Shown here: one piece after another, positions 28,871 through 39,831 of the stretch
Layout: every line of letters starts with the position of its first letter
How positions within the stretch are numbered: the stretch's first letter is position 1
DNA from: Photobacterium toruni
Lineage (GTDB): Bacteria > Pseudomonadota > Gammaproteobacteria > Enterobacterales > Vibrionaceae
Length of the DNA stretch: 64,000 nucleotides
NCBI RefSeq assembly: GCF_024529955.1
Contig: NZ_AP024854.1
Coordinates: 2,046,001-2,110,000, forward strand
Direction: 5' to 3'
Made by a program: the position numbers and the translations under genes
Notes under the pieces: model-generated
Told to the model about the DNA's origin: nothing
Seen by the model: the letters and a program-made list of their open reading frames with translations, nothing else
The model's database searches: none

Positions 28871-29842
28871 TTACCATCCTTGCGTATGCTGCTTAATCAA
28901 GTTTTCCATCATCAATATATGAGCAGGACTGTCATTTAGGCAGGGGATCAAATTAAACGTTTTACCACCAGCTGCAATAAAAACGTCTTTACACTGTTCT
29001 GCAATTTCTTCTAACGTTTCGAGGCAATCAACCGAAAAAGCCGGACACATTACATCTAACCGTTGAATACCTTTTTCTGCTAATGATCGAATCGTCGCTT
29101 CCGTATACGGTTTGAGCCATTCTTCACGTCCAAAAATAGATTGATAACTCATGCTCATTTTTTCTCGCGGCATATCAAGAGACTGAGCAAGTAATACGGT
29201 TGTTTGATGACAATGATCTGGATATGGATCGCCATTATCTGCATAGCGTTGAGGAATACCATGATATGAGCACAATAAATAATCGGGCCGTCCCTTTTCA
29301 GCCCAAAAGGTCTCAACAGATTGAGATAACGCTGCAATATAATCAGGGTGATCATAATAATGATTTACAAACCGTAACTCGGGTAATTCAGGTACTGTTT
29401 TTAACGTTTTAGCAATACGATCAAAAACCGCAGCTGTTGTTGTCGCTGAATATTGTGGATATAACGGCAACACCAGTATGCGCTTACACCCCTGCTGTTT
29501 TAAGTGCTGTAAGCCTGATTGAATACTTGGCTCGCCATAAGTCATACCTAATTCAACCGGAGCATTGAGGGTGTGTTGTAATGCCTGTTGCTGATGACGC
29601 GAATATACCATTAAGGGCGATCCATCATCCATCCATACAGACTGATATAACTTAGCCACTTTTGGCGAGCGAATGGGTAAAATAATACCATGCAAAATAG
29701 GACACCATAGCCAACGTGTCATATCCACCACTCGTTTATCATGCAAAAATTCAGCTAAAAACTGTTTCACACCAGCGGTTGTTGGCGCGTCAGGAGTACC
29801 AAGATTAACCAGTAATACCCCATAGTTATTATTTATTGTCAT
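28871..29842 (-). CDS. hemH: Ferrochelatase
   Basis: Inserts ferrous iron into protoporphyrin IX, the last step of heme synthesis, at the inner membrane. The 323-residue product (E. coli 320) has [15 protein letters not shown] at the N-terminus, [16 protein letters not shown] near residues 125-141, the catalytic His in [18 protein letters not shown] near residue 195, and [17 protein letters not shown] near residue 262 with the conserved Glu residues. It lies downstream of adk on the same strand, separated by a terminator-like hairpin. Confidence 0.96.
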   Translation of the reverse strand: MTINNNYGVLLVNLGTPDAPTTAGVKQFLAEFLHDKRVVDMTRWLWCPILHGIILPIRSPKVAKLYQSVWMDDGSPLMVYSRHQQQALQHTLNAPVELGMTYGEPSIQSGLQHLKQQGCKRILVLPLYPQYSATTTAAVFDRIAKTLKTVPELPELRFVNHYYDHPDYIAALSQSVETFWAEKGRPDYLLCSYHGIPQRYADNGDPYPDHCHQTTVLLAQSLDMPREKMSMSYQSIFGREEWLKPYTEATIRSLAEKGIQRLDVMCPAFSVDCLETLEEIAEQCKDVFIAAGGKTFNLIPCLNDSPAHILMMENLIKQHTQGW

Positions 29843-29968
29843 CGGTATTTATCCTTTATCTTTACTCGTTGCTGAAAATGGCTTATTTCCAGCCTCACAC
29901 TTACCCATTTAAATAACAAAAATACGCAATTTCGTTACAACATCTTATAACACCATTATATTAAAACC

Positions 29969-30006
29969 AAAAAAAACGAGCATTACCAATTGGTAAGCCC
30001 GTTTAT
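29969..30006 (-). terminator. Terminator of adk
   Basis: On the minus strand AAACGGGC-TTACCAATTGGTAA-TGCTCGTTT forms a hairpin followed by eight T, about 50 bases past the adk stop and upstream of hemH. Confidence 0.82.
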
Positions 30007-30056
30007 TTACATTGTTCTTAGCTATGAATAAAACATTAGCTAATTCATAATGCTAA

Positions 30057-30755
<699 letters not shown>

Positions 30756-30843
30756 TTAGCCTTCAGTCGCAAGCTTGGCACTATGACCAAGCCGCGATTG
30801 AATGATTTATCAGAAGAGTCTGCGGTTTTAATTAATAAATTGA

Positions 30844-32745
30844 TTATTTAACCAACAACTTGTTTACTGCGGCTAGGAACTGCGAAGGATCATCCATAGT
30901 GCCACGTTCAGCAAGCATTGCTTCACCAAATAAGAACTCAACCCAGCGACCAAATATTTCTTCATCTGCTTCATCAGCCATTTGCTTCACTAAGCTATGT
31001 TCTGGGTTTAATTCAAAGATATACTGAACTTCTGGCGCATCATGACCTGCTGCTGCAAGCAATTTAGCCATTTGCGTCCCCATTTCATTTTCATCGGTAA
31101 CCATTACCGCAGGGGTATCGTTCAATTTAAACGTTGGGCGTACTTCTTTAACACGCTCACCTAAGTAAGTTTTAGTACGCTCAATAACTGATGTGAATTC
31201 TTTCTCTGTTTCTTTCTGCTTTTCTTTTTCTTCTGCATTATCAAACGAAGACAGATCAAGATCAGATTTAGTGATCGCTTGGAACTTCTTACCTTCAAAT
31301 TCAGGTAAATGACCCATTAGGTATTCATCAATACGATCGTACATCAAAATAACTTCTAAGCCTTTAGCACGGAATTGCTCAAGGTGTGGGCTGTGTTTAG
31401 CTGCATTAAAGTTATCAGCCGTTAGGTAGTAAATTTTATCCTGACCTTCTTTCATACGGCTAACATAATCAGCTAAAGAAACCGTTTGATCGAGTGAATC
31501 ATTTTCTGTTGATGAGAAACGTAGTAATGCTGCAATTTTTTCACGGTTACTAAAATCTTCGGCTAAACCTTCTTTTAGTACCTGACCAAACTCTTTCCAG
31601 AATGTTTGGTATTGCTCTGGCTCGTTTTTCGCCATGCGCTCAAGCATTTGTAATACACGCTTAGTACATGCTTTACGCAGTGCTTGAGTCACTTTGTTAT
31701 CTTGTAATATTTCACGTGAAACATTTAGTGGTAGATCATTTGAATCAATCAAACCGCGAACAAAACGTAAGTAAGTTGGCATGAATTGCTGTGCATCATC
31801 CATAACAAACACACGCTGTACATACAGTTTTAGACCATGCTGACCATCGCGATTATTTAAATCCCACGGTGCTTTTGATGGAATGTATAACAAGCTAGTG
31901 TAATCTTGCTTACCTTCAACACGGTTATGACTCCATGCTAATGGCTCAGCGTAATCATGGGCAACATGGTTATAAAACTCTTTGTACTCTTCATCGCTGA
32001 TATCGGACTTATTACGTGTCCATAATGCTTGTGCTTTGTTGATTTGATCCCACTTAGTACCAGTAACCTTGCCTTCTTCATCTTTTTCTTCTGTTTGAAT
32101 AAAGACAGGAATACCAATATGGTCAGAATATTTACCAACGATTTCACGTAGACGATGTTCATCTAAGAACTCTTGCTCGTCAGTACGTAAGTGTAAAATA
32201 ATATCAGTACCACGGGTTGCTTTAGTGATAGTTTCGATGCTGTAATCACCTTCACCCGCTGATGTCCAACATACACCTTCTTCAGCAGTCACTTCTGCAC
32301 TACGAGTATTAACCGTTACACTATCAGCCACGATAAATGCAGAGTAAAAACCCACACCAAACTGACCAATCAGTTGCGAGTCTTTAGTCTCGTCTTCATT
32401 TAACTGGGCAAAGAATTCTTTAGTGCCAGATTTAGCAATTGTACCTAAATGCTCAATCGCTTGTTCACGTGTCATACCAATACCATTATCACTAATGGTT
32501 AGAGTGCCAGCGTCTTTGTTAACGGATAGTTTTACACATAACTCTGCATCATTGCCGTATAAGTCAGTTTTTGATAATGCTTTAAAACGTAATTTATCCG
32601 CAGCATCTGACGCATTAGAAATCAGTTCACGTAAAAAAATCTCTTTATTAGAGTAAAGAGAATGAATCATTAAATGCAGTAGTTGTTTTACTTCTGATTG
32701 GAAACCACGTGTTTCCTTTTGGTTATCAACTGTTTGCTCGCTCAT
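30844..32745 (-). CDS. htpG: Chaperone HtpG (Hsp90 family)
   Basis: ATP-dependent chaperone, active as a dimer with DnaK partners. The 633-residue product (E. coli 624) has the GHKL ATP-binding motifs [14 protein letters not shown] near residue 40, [12 protein letters not shown] near residue 79 and [18 protein letters not shown] near residue 120. The middle-domain catalytic Arg is in [11 protein letters not shown] near residue 340. It is divergent from toxR. A sigma32-like promoter lies 40 bases upstream. It is 143 bases upstream of adk on the same strand. Confidence 0.98.
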   Translation of the reverse strand: MSEQTVDNQKETRGFQSEVKQLLHLMIHSLYSNKEIFLRELISNASDAADKLRFKALSKTDLYGNDAELCVKLSVNKDAGTLTISDNGIGMTREQAIEHLGTIAKSGTKEFFAQLNEDETKDSQLIGQFGVGFYSAFIVADSVTVNTRSAEVTAEEGVCWTSAGEGDYSIETITKATRGTDIILHLRTDEQEFLDEHRLREIVGKYSDHIGIPVFIQTEEKDEEGKVTGTKWDQINKAQALWTRNKSDISDEEYKEFYNHVAHDYAEPLAWSHNRVEGKQDYTSLLYIPSKAPWDLNNRDGQHGLKLYVQRVFVMDDAQQFMPTYLRFVRGLIDSNDLPLNVSREILQDNKVTQALRKACTKRVLQMLERMAKNEPEQYQTFWKEFGQVLKEGLAEDFSNREKIAALLRFSSTENDSLDQTVSLADYVSRMKEGQDKIYYLTADNFNAAKHSPHLEQFRAKGLEVILMYDRIDEYLMGHLPEFEGKKFQAITKSDLDLSSFDNAEEKEKQKETEKEFTSVIERTKTYLGERVKEVRPTFKLNDTPAVMVTDENEMGTQMAKLLAAAGHDAPEVQYIFELNPEHSLVKQMADEADEEIFGRWVEFLFGEAMLAERGTMDDPSQFLAAVNKLLVK

Positions 32746-32784
32746 TTCGACTCCAAGAAAATTATGAGTAATATCTAAAGATAA

Positions 32785-32810
32785 ATATGGTCAAACTGTA
32801 TGATTTCAAC
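32785..32810 (-). promoter_or_regulatory. Candidate sigma32 heat-shock promoter of htpG
   Basis: Read on the minus strand, GTTGAAA (32804-32810) is followed after 11 bases by GACCATAT (32785-32792). The heat-shock consensus is CTTGAAA and CCCCATNT. The transcript start would fall about 30 bases before the ATG. Heat induction of htpG is established in related bacteria. Confidence 0.6.
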
Positions 32811-32936
32811 CTAAAATGACATGTTTTTTATTTTTATATTTTTTGAGTAACGGTTTTATATTTTTAGATTCAGACAGTATTCAGATAAAACAGATAATAA
32901 TACTGTTTATATAAAACCCTTGGCAAGGCTAAACAA

Positions 32937-33818
32937 ATGACAACAAATGCAAGTAAGTATTTGATTGGAAATCGTTTTATTTTCGATCCTAATGATAACA
33001 GCTTAATAGATAAATGTGATAATAATGAATTAACTCGACTTGGTAGTAATGAAAGTCGAGCATTAAGTTTGCTCATTGAAGATCCTAGCCTAATTATTAC
33101 TCGCCAACGTATTCATGATTATGTTTGGCGAGAACAAGGTTTTGAGGTTGATGATTCGAGCCTAACACAGGCGATTTCAACCTTACGTAAGGCATTAAAA
33201 GATTCTACAAAATCACCTGAATTTGTTAAAACAGTCCCTAAACGTGGCTATCAAATGATTGCCAGCGTAGAAAGCTATATCTGTCAAAAAAAGCAACCAG
33301 AGCCTAATACTAACCTCGATAACCCAGCGATTCTTTCAACCCCCCCTGAGTTTGAACCAATGCTTTCTTCGCCAAGGAAAGAGGTGTTTATTAATACTGC
33401 GACGCCGGTTTATTACTCTCAAGATGATAAAGAAACGACGGAAAATAAATCAACGTTGATCTCATGGAAAGGCTGGCTAGCACTTACAGTTGCTTTTGTA
33501 TTACCGATTATTGTTAACATCAGTATGCCACCGAAATCGGCAGCATTTACCCCCTTATTTAAGGTCGATGATGTTATGATTTATGAGCCAAAAGATAATC
33601 CAAAGATAAAAGAATGGCATAAGATGATCCAAATGTGTGTCAGTAATTACATCCAATATCACAAGAATTCAGGGATGAAACCATCAGAAGTGATTGTAAC
33701 AGGCGGTCAAAATAACCAATTGTATTTAAACTATTTACATGACAGTAAAGTGCCAGCAGAAAACGTAACTGTACGTTTACTTACTAGTGATAAGGATAAT
33801 ATAAACTTATGTCGCTAA
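32937..33818 (+). CDS. toxR: Transmembrane transcriptional regulator ToxR
   Basis: Membrane-bound regulator of outer-membrane porins and, in pathogens, virulence genes. The 293-residue product (V. cholerae 294) has a cytoplasmic OmpR-type winged helix (ESRALSLLIEDPSLIITRQR, VDDSSLTQAISTLRKAL, FVKTVPKRGYQM, residues 40-112), a Pro/Ser-rich linker, one membrane segment at about residues 182-198, and a periplasmic domain. Two periplasmic cysteines, in KMIQMC and the terminal INLCR, match the disulfide pair known in ToxR. It overlaps toxS by 10 bases and is divergent from htpG, the typical Vibrionaceae arrangement. Confidence 0.94.
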   Translation: MTTNASKYLIGNRFIFDPNDNSLIDKCDNNELTRLGSNESRALSLLIEDPSLIITRQRIHDYVWREQGFEVDDSSLTQAISTLRKALKDSTKSPEFVKTVPKRGYQMIASVESYICQKKQPEPNTNLDNPAILSTPPEFEPMLSSPRKEVFINTATPVYYSQDDKETTENKSTLISWKGWLALTVAFVLPIIVNISMPPKSAAFTPLFKVDDVMIYEPKDNPKIKEWHKMIQMCVSNYIQYHKNSGMKPSEVIVTGGQNNQLYLNYLHDSKVPAENVTVRLLTSDKDNINLCR

Positions 33819-34357
33819 CGGCCTCTAACCAAATAACACGCCTATTACACCGATACTGGCCATTTTTGATTTTAATTAGCTCTATTGTATTGTGCTCATG
33901 GGTCTATTTTTCAACTGATTACAAACAGCAACAATTACTGATGTCGCGTGAATGGCAAAGTACGACTATTAGCCAAATAGAGTCATTACCACAAAATTCA
34001 CTGCAAGAGTTACGGCAAGTAAAACAAAATAGCAATATGGTGTTTTTACCTAATCACACTTACTCACGGATCACGATCCTTGAGTTACACAGTGATAAAC
34101 CACAGCCCTTAATGGTTCATATTTCTGAGTCAGGTCGCTGGGATGTCAGTGGCGGCTATTTACTTACAGAACCATTAGAGTTTAAAGATATTACCTCAGG
34201 TTCAAACCATGATTTTGATAGTGAGCAATTAAAAATGATCAGAGATATATTTAGAATGAATGCTCAAGAAAGTCGTCGTATTGACATAATTAATGAGCAT
34301 ACGTTACTGCTAACGAGCCTGACTCATGGTTCTAAAGTATTATTCTCAACCAAGTAA
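33809..34357 (+). CDS. toxS: Transmembrane regulatory protein ToxS
   Basis: Periplasmic-facing partner that stabilises and activates ToxR. The 182-residue product (V. cholerae ToxS 173) has a single N-terminal membrane segment (about residues 16-35, WPFLILISSIVLCSWVYF) and a periplasmic domain. WDVSGGYLLTEPLEFKDI matches a conserved ToxS region. The start overlaps the toxR end, so translation is coupled. A bidirectional terminator separates it from recR. Confidence 0.92.
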   Translation: MSLTASNQITRLLHRYWPFLILISSIVLCSWVYFSTDYKQQQLLMSREWQSTTISQIESLPQNSLQELRQVKQNSNMVFLPNHTYSRITILELHSDKPQPLMVHISESGRWDVSGGYLLTEPLEFKDITSGSNHDFDSEQLKMIRDIFRMNAQESRRIDIINEHTLLLTSLTHGSKVLFSTK

Positions 34358-34396
34358 TATAACGAATATAGCCGTTATTCTTAACAGATAACCAAT

Positions 34397-34427
34397 AAAA
34401 AACCGCGTCCAAAGAACGCGGTTTTTT
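34397..34427. terminator. Bidirectional terminator between toxS and recR
   Basis: Arms AAAAAACCGCGT/ACGCGGTTTTTT around CCAAAGA between convergent genes. Confidence 0.93.
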
Positions 34428-34446
34428 CATTAAATAATAACTATTT

Positions 34447-35046
34447 TTATAATCGCTGTCGTCCAGCAATAGAATGCGATAGCGTTGTACCATCGACCAA
34501 TTCTAATTCACCGCCAACAGGCACGCCATGAGCAATTCTACTCGCAGGCACATTATATTCATGACAAAGTTCTGCAATATAATGCGCTGTTGCTTCACCT
34601 TCAACCGTAGGGTTAGTGGCTAAAATCAATTCATTAATTGCTTCTTTTTGCAAACGAAACTCTAGTGTATCAAGACCAATATCAGCTGGGCCAATACCAT
34701 CAAGTGGAGATAAATGCCCCATTAATACAAAGTAACGTCCTGAAAATTGCCCTGTTGCTTCTACTGCTACAATATCTGCCGGACTTTCGACCACACAAAT
34801 AATACCGTTCTCTTTACGTCGCGGATTATCACAAATAGCGCAAACATCATCTTCAGTAAATGTACGGCAATCACGACAATGACCTATTTCAGTCATTGCT
34901 TGATTTAATGCATCAGCGAGTTGCAAACCACCCTGACGATTTCGTTGTAGCAAATTAAAAGCCATACGCTGTGCTGACTTAGGACCAACCCCTGGCAAAC
35001 AGCGTAAAGCTTCCATCAAATGCTCCAGTAACTGACTGGTTCGCAT
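34447..35046 (-). CDS. recR: Recombination protein RecR
   Basis: Works with RecF and RecO to load RecA at single-strand gaps. The 199-residue product (E. coli 201) has a helix-hairpin-helix ([17 protein letters not shown] near residue 18), a C4 zinc finger with CRDC and CAIC pairs near residues 57-72, and a Toprim domain starting [15 protein letters not shown] near residue 81. It starts 3 bases after the ybaB stop codon, the conserved dnaX-ybaB-recR operon. Confidence 0.97.
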   Translation of the reverse strand: MRTSQLLEHLMEALRCLPGVGPKSAQRMAFNLLQRNRQGGLQLADALNQAMTEIGHCRDCRTFTEDDVCAICDNPRRKENGIICVVESPADIVAVEATGQFSGRYFVLMGHLSPLDGIGPADIGLDTLEFRLQKEAINELILATNPTVEGEATAHYIAELCHEYNVPASRIAHGVPVGGELELVDGTTLSHSIAGRQRL

Positions 35047-35049
35047 TGA

Positions 35050-35379
35050 TTAAAATGGTAGCTTAAAGCCAGCAGGTAAATTCATACCGCCGGTAACACC
35101 TGCCATTTTCTCTTTTTGTGTTTCTTCGATACGACGCGCTGCATCATTAAATGCGGCTGCAATTAAATCTTCAAGCATGTCTTTATCATCTTCCATTAGG
35201 CTATCATCGATTTCAACACGACGTACACTATGGCTACCAGTAATCGTTACTTTAACAAGGCCAGCACCAGATTCACCAGTAACTTCCATGCTTGCAACTT
35301 CTTCTTGCATCTTTTGCATGCGCTCTTGCATTTGCTGCGCTTGCTTCATCATGTTGCCCATACCGCCTTTACCAAACAT
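35050..35379 (-). CDS. ybaB: Nucleoid-associated protein YbaB/EbfC
   Basis: Small dimeric DNA-binding protein of the nucleoid. The 109-residue product equals E. coli YbaB. It shows [21 protein letters not shown] with the long N-terminal helix, [20 protein letters not shown], and the Met/Gly-rich tail [12 protein letters not shown]. It lies between dnaX and recR on the same strand. Confidence 0.96.
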   Translation of the reverse strand: MFGKGGMGNMMKQAQQMQERMQKMQEEVASMEVTGESGAGLVKVTITGSHSVRRVEIDDSLMEDDKDMLEDLIAAAFNDAARRIEETQKEKMAGVTGGMNLPAGFKLPF

Positions 35380-35415
35380 AACTCTTCTCTCTCTATCTGG
35401 TCTGGTTAAAAATTT

Positions 35416-37632
35416 TTAAACAGGTCTAATACTGTCTTCATCCAGTTGTGCAGCAAAACGCTGACAAATGAAGTTAACATTAGGATCATTTGCTAAACTA
35501 TCACGAGCTTGTAACAATTTTTGTTGATACAAACTTTCGCGTAATTCCAATGGTGTTTGACCTTGCTCGCCCAATACAATTGATAATTGTACTGATGTTT
35601 GCAATATATCATTCAAGGCACTGTTTAATTGTGCCGTCGCACGATCTGCTTGTAAGTGCTTTTGGGATGATCGTAAATACAATGTAATATGATCATCTTT
35701 TCGCTCAAAAGCAGAGTTCAATGCTAATTGTTGAATTAACTTTGGCACATCAAGCTGAGTCACTAATTGTGACCAACTATCCTGATTTGCTGCTTCATTG
35801 ACAAGTAATTTCGCCATCTCCGGTGTTTTTTCATGTTCTAAAGCGCGCTTTAATACTCGCGGAGTTAACTCAGGCTTAATCACCGTTTCAGCTGCGGGTT
35901 TCGCCATTGGCTTCCAACGATATTCATCATCTTCCGCAACCTGATTAGAAGCTGCCGACGCCGGCATCGCATGAGATTTCATTGTTGGCATCGTCGTTTG
36001 CTTATTCGCAATCCGATCCATCACTGAGGTTGCGACTTTTTTAGCTGGCGTCGTTAAAGGCTTTTTTGACGATATTGCTGTTGTTTGTCCATCTTGACCA
36101 CGTTTAGTTTGACTACGTAGCTGATTACGAGCCGCTAATAACCCAGAAGCCGCTGATGGTCGTGGTGACGCCGCTGGCACAGGTGATGTAACAACTGTGC
36201 TATCAACCACGGGCTGATTTGGCATGACTGTCGCCTGCGACGGTGTTAATGGCGCGGGCTGCAATGCGACGGGTTCAGGTTGTGTCAATGGTTGTGATGG
36301 TTGTAATGATGGTACTGGCGGAACAGGCTGCGGCTCAGAAACTGGCATTGCAACAACAGACGGTGTTGGCTGTGGTTCTGAGATTGGCATCACTGCTGGC
36401 GGTACGCTATTCGTTACAGGCGTTTGTATTTGTGCTTTTAATGCTTGCACCCGTGAGACACCGCTTACAGGTGGATGAGTAGGTGCAGCTAACGATGTTG
36501 GTTGACTGCTTGGCACCACAATCGCTTGTGGTGTAATGCTACCGCCACTGACTGGACGGAAAGCAAGCATACGCAATAACACCATTTCTAAACCAGTACG
36601 GCCATCAGGTGCAAACGAGAGATCTTGACGTCCTTGTAAGCAAATTTGATAACATAATTGTACATCTTGTGGTGTCATCAATTGGCTTAAAAGATTAATT
36701 CTCTCTGCATCAGGTAAGCTGTCATCTAAGCTTGCAGGTAATGCTTGGAACATGGCAACACGGTGTAATTGTGCTGACAATTCACGCAGTAAACTATCCC
36801 ATTCAATACCAATCGATGCTAACTGCTGCAAACTTGCCATCGCAGTATTTGCATCAGCTGTTGCCACCGCTTCAAGTAATGCCAAAGCCTGATCGGTATC
36901 TAATGTACCTAGCATTGCCGCAACAGTTTCAGCACTTACATTACCGTTACCTAATGCAATAGCTTGATCGGTCAAACTTAATGCATCACGCATACTGCCT
37001 TCTGCTGCACGCGCTAATAACGCCAGAGCACGCGCCTCATACTCAACTTTTTCTTCCGTTAAAACTTTATCTAGTTGAGCATGAATTTGTTGATGATCAA
37101 GATGTTTTAAATGAAACTGTAAACAACGAGATAAAATCGTCACGGGTAATTTTTGCGGATCAGTCGTCGCCAAAATAAATTTCACATATTCAGGCGGCTC
37201 TTCTAATGTTTTTAATAATGCATTAAAACTGTGACGCGAAAGCATGTGTACTTCGTCAATCAGATAAACTTTAAAGCGACCACGAGCAGGCTTATATTGC
37301 ACGTTGTCCAATAATTCGCGTGTATCTTCAACTTTAGTACGTGATGCAGCATCAATTTCGAGCAGATCAACAAACCGTCCTTCATCGATTTCACGGCAAG
37401 TTGTACATTTACCACAAGGTGTCGATGTGATCCCTTGCTCACAATTTAACCCTTTAGCAAAAATACGGGCAATTGTCGTCTTACCCACACCTCGTGTACC
37501 ACTAAAAAGATAAGCATGGTGAAGCCGATTTTGCTCTAAGGCATTACCTAGTGCAGTTAATACATGTGATTGTCCAACCACATCTGCAAACTGGTAAGGA
37601 CGCCATTTTCGGGCCAGAACCTGATAACTCAT
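35416..37632 (-). CDS. dnaX: DNA polymerase III subunits tau and gamma
   Basis: Clamp-loader ATPase and organiser of the replisome. The 738-residue tau has the Walker A motif SGTRGVGKTTIARIFAK near residue 45, four zinc cysteines (CEQGITSTPCGKCTTC), Walker B LIDEVHML near residue 125, and SRC sensor motif near 170. A Pro/Gln-rich linker (about residues 370-480) is longer than in E. coli, where tau has 643 residues. The C-terminal 200 residues carry the DnaE and DnaB contacts. An A-AAA-AAG slippery heptamer lies in frame at codons 522-524, 214 codons before the end. E. coli has almost the same distance (213), so gamma is probably made by frameshifting here too. Confidence 0.97.
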   Translation of the reverse strand: MSYQVLARKWRPYQFADVVGQSHVLTALGNALEQNRLHHAYLFSGTRGVGKTTIARIFAKGLNCEQGITSTPCGKCTTCREIDEGRFVDLLEIDAASRTKVEDTRELLDNVQYKPARGRFKVYLIDEVHMLSRHSFNALLKTLEEPPEYVKFILATTDPQKLPVTILSRCLQFHLKHLDHQQIHAQLDKVLTEEKVEYEARALALLARAAEGSMRDALSLTDQAIALGNGNVSAETVAAMLGTLDTDQALALLEAVATADANTAMASLQQLASIGIEWDSLLRELSAQLHRVAMFQALPASLDDSLPDAERINLLSQLMTPQDVQLCYQICLQGRQDLSFAPDGRTGLEMVLLRMLAFRPVSGGSITPQAIVVPSSQPTSLAAPTHPPVSGVSRVQALKAQIQTPVTNSVPPAVMPISEPQPTPSVVAMPVSEPQPVPPVPSLQPSQPLTQPEPVALQPAPLTPSQATVMPNQPVVDSTVVTSPVPAASPRPSAASGLLAARNQLRSQTKRGQDGQTTAISSKKPLTTPAKKVATSVMDRIANKQTTMPTMKSHAMPASAASNQVAEDDEYRWKPMAKPAAETVIKPELTPRVLKRALEHEKTPEMAKLLVNEAANQDSWSQLVTQLDVPKLIQQLALNSAFERKDDHITLYLRSSQKHLQADRATAQLNSALNDILQTSVQLSIVLGEQGQTPLELRESLYQQKLLQARDSLANDPNVNFICQRFAAQLDEDSIRPV
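36041..36067 (-). other. Programmed -1 frameshift site in dnaX (candidate)
   Basis: On the minus strand the dnaX frame reads TCA AAA AAG, the same heptamer A-AAA-AAG as in E. coli. After a -1 slip the ribosome would add six residues (A-F-N-D-A-S) and stop at TAA (36043-36041), giving a gamma subunit of about 530 residues. I see only a weak Shine-Dalgarno-like stretch upstream and no obvious strong hairpin downstream. Confidence 0.65.
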
Positions 37633-37916
37633 TTATAAATAACCTTAATCAATCTGGACTGCATCTGGTGTAACGAAACTCGCCACTCTTTCTTTTATTC
37701 TCGCTATCATAGCTATAATGATAATAACCGATATTAATCATTATAAAACAAAGAAAATAAACGAAATAGTAATGAGGTATGTAACACATTGAATTTAACA
37801 TCAATGCTAACATAGTGCAGTTTAGTGAGCGAGAGGGCGCTAGAGTAAGCGCCCAATGATTAGCCAACTATCACCTTTATTTATATGATAATAAGGTGTT
37901 ATTGCTAATTAAAATT

Positions 37917-38462
37917 TTAGTGACCAGGGAAATCACAAATAGAGTAAACGTTAAGTCCCAAACCTTGCAGACGCGCTTCACCACCAATATCAGGCAAATT
38001 AATAACGAACGCAGCATCGTTAACATCACCACCTAAACGACGGACTAAATTCGTGGTTGCTTCAATAGTGCCACCAGTTGCTAATAAATCATCAACTAAT
38101 AGCACTTTATCACCAGCAACAATCGCATCTTTATGAATTTCTAAAGTATCTTTGCCATACTCAAGCTCATAACTTTCAGCAATCACTTCACGTGGTAATT
38201 TACCCGGCTTACGAACAGGGACAAATGCAACCCCTAATGCTAAGGCTAAAGGTGCGCCAAATAAGAAACCACGAGCCTCTGTACCAATAACTTTTGTGAT
38301 ACCTTGATCTTGATACTTCTCAGCCAAAAGCGCAATTGTAGCGCGGTACGCTTCAGGCACTTCCATAAGGCTCGTCACATCACGAAATAAAATACCTGGC
38401 TTAGGATAATCTTGAATGGATTTAATGCTATTGGTGATTAAATTTAATGTTTCTTGATTCAT
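37917..38462 (-). CDS. apt: Adenine phosphoribosyltransferase
   Basis: Salvages adenine to AMP with PRPP. The 181-residue product (E. coli 183) has [33 protein letters not shown] near residue 61, and the PRPP loop [17 protein letters not shown] near residues 120-136. It sits upstream of dnaX on the same strand, in the conserved ybaN-apt-dnaX order. The 284 bases between apt and dnaX hold no gene I can support. A 72-codon frame at 37649-37867 has no recognisable features. Confidence 0.97.
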   Translation of the reverse strand: MNQETLNLITNSIKSIQDYPKPGILFRDVTSLMEVPEAYRATIALLAEKYQDQGITKVIGTEARGFLFGAPLALALGVAFVPVRKPGKLPREVIAESYELEYGKDTLEIHKDAIVAGDKVLLVDDLLATGGTIEATTNLVRRLGGDVNDAAFVINLPDIGGEARLQGLGLNVYSICDFPGH

Positions 38463-38533
38463 TGTTCTTTCCGTACTTACTCTAACTGCAAACAGAGTAA
38501 CCTTAAGTTAACGCCTGCTAATTGCAGACAAAG

Positions 38534-38572
38534 CATAAAAATAGAGCCGTAAATAACAGCCATATTTTTATG
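38534..38572. terminator. AT-rich inverted repeat between ybaN and apt
   Basis: Perfect 10-base arms CATAAAAATA/TATTTTTATG enclose 19 bases, just downstream of ybaN and upstream of apt. It could stop ybaN transcripts, but the arms have little GC. Confidence 0.45.
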
Positions 38573-38587
38573 TGACAATTAGACATT

Positions 38588-39022
38588 TTATGGCTTTTCT
38601 TCAGGTTCGGCAACTGACGAAGAATCAGGTTGAATATCTACAACAGGTAAGCGGTTAAAACAATATAATAAAATCACTAAACCACCCAATAACATCAGCT
38701 TATGCCACCACAATGGCACCATGGCAATGGAAAAAGTAAAACTTAACACAATCATGATCAACCCACGCCGTTTTACAACTGACGTCACAGCACCATGCTG
38801 ATGCCAATTCACTAAAATAGGCCCCAACTGTGGGTGTTGATATAACCATTGATTTAACCGAGGAGAGCCCCGCATAAAACAGCCACTCGCCAATAATAAA
38901 AAAGGTGTCGTTGGTAATAACGGTAAGAAAATTCCCAATACACCTAAGACAACAGCAATCCAACCGATAGCCACTAAAACATAGCGGGCTATTCGGCTCT
39001 TCACCATCACTTCTTCATTCAA
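38588..39022 (-). CDS. ybaN: YbaN family inner membrane protein (DUF454)
   Basis: A small inner membrane protein of unknown function. The 144-residue product (E. coli YbaN 125) has IGWIAVVLGVLGIFLPLLPTTPF, then LLASGCFMRGSPRLNQWL, the family signature, and two more hydrophobic segments near the C-terminus. The first codon read is TTG at 39022 with GAGG nine bases upstream. An ATG five codons later is the alternative start. It lies upstream of apt, as in E. coli. Confidence 0.88.
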   Translation of the reverse strand: MNEEVMVKSRIARYVLVAIGWIAVVLGVLGIFLPLLPTTPFLLLASGCFMRGSPRLNQWLYQHPQLGPILVNWHQHGAVTSVVKRRGLIMIVLSFTFSIAMVPLWWHKLMLLGGLVILLYCFNRLPVVDIQPDSSSVAEPEEKP

Positions 39023-39359
39023 GGTTTACCACCTCAATTAATATATTTAACAACCTAATATGCTCTTTTTCTTGCGCAACACTCACCTTGTAACAATAAT
39101 TCGTTCTAATTGTTAGTATTTATTATCACGCAGTGATGGGTACTGTATTACAACAAAAAATACCCCATATTTATTAAATTCGTTTAAAGAATTGATTCAA
39201 ATCACAACGGTACATTAAATCTCGATTAGACTAATAACACTTAGAGGTACTGCATTAGATTTTATTTAGCCGCAGTATAACAACACTCAATCAAAGCTCC
39301 GCTTATTATCTTTTTTTGCCGGCTTTCCTATTGAATATCATCACTATGGCTATCACGAT
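39023..39359. other. Gene-free divergent region between ybaN and the DksA-like gene
   Basis: About 337 AT-rich bases between divergent genes. It must contain both promoters. I see no operator, hairpin or small gene I can support. Confidence 0.5.
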
Positions 39360-39707
39360 ATGAATTATAAAAATTTTCAGTATCCGCTAGAAACTGAATA
39401 CTTATCTCTAGCAGAAAAATTAAAAAATGAAATGTTAATCAATCATTTAAAAAACAATACCGCCGAAATAAATAATACGGATCTCAATGATCTTATCGTT
39501 ATGGCCAAATCATCTTTTATTCCTACTCTTTTTGATATGGCAATACGATTAGAAAAAGTAGATGCTGCTGTATGCTCCTTTAAATTGGGTATGTATGGTT
39601 TATGTACTGATTGTGAGGAAGAAATAGAATATAGCGATCTTGAACAAGACCCTGCTCAGCCTCGGTGTAAAGCATGTCGTGAGCATAGCCGTTATCATCA
39701 CGATTAA
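39360..39707 (+). CDS. DksA/TraR-type C4 zinc-finger protein
   Basis: A 115-residue protein with a C-terminal C4 zinc finger: GLCTDCEEEIEY and RCKACREH supply the four cysteines. The N-terminal half is helical and acidic/charged, shorter than in DksA (151). The family binds the RNA polymerase secondary channel, and some members work without ppGpp. The start has no strong ribosome binding site. It is monocistronic and ends at a good terminator. Confidence 0.85.
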   Translation: MNYKNFQYPLETEYLSLAEKLKNEMLINHLKNNTAEINNTDLNDLIVMAKSSFIPTLFDMAIRLEKVDAAVCSFKLGMYGLCTDCEEEIEYSDLEQDPAQPRCKACREHSRYHHD

Positions 39708-39754
39708 TTATCGCTAAAAGTCATACTTTTAATATCAATAAATTCAAAAAATAG

Positions 39755-39782
39755 AAGGCAACATGGTTGCCTTTTACTTTTT
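39755..39782 (+). terminator. Terminator of the DksA-like gene
   Basis: Arms AAGGCAAC/GTTGCCTT around ATG, followed by TTACTTTTT. Confidence 0.88.
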
Positions 39783-39831
39783 AGATACAATCTAGCAGCA
39801 TTCGCATCGCGCGGTTGATCTAACCAATGAT

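Noticed and set aside
36224-36482. Cys/Gly-rich and Ala/Val-rich frames on the plus strand inside dnaX
   Set aside because: They are antisense shadows of the Pro/Gln-rich tau linker. Their odd composition follows from that repeat-like coding sequence, and they have no ribosome binding site.
37633-37916. 4.5S RNA or other structured RNA near dnaX, and a 72-codon frame at 37649-37867
   Set aside because: No signal-recognition RNA core (GGAAGGAAGCAGC-like) is present, and the frame has no family resemblance or ribosome binding site.
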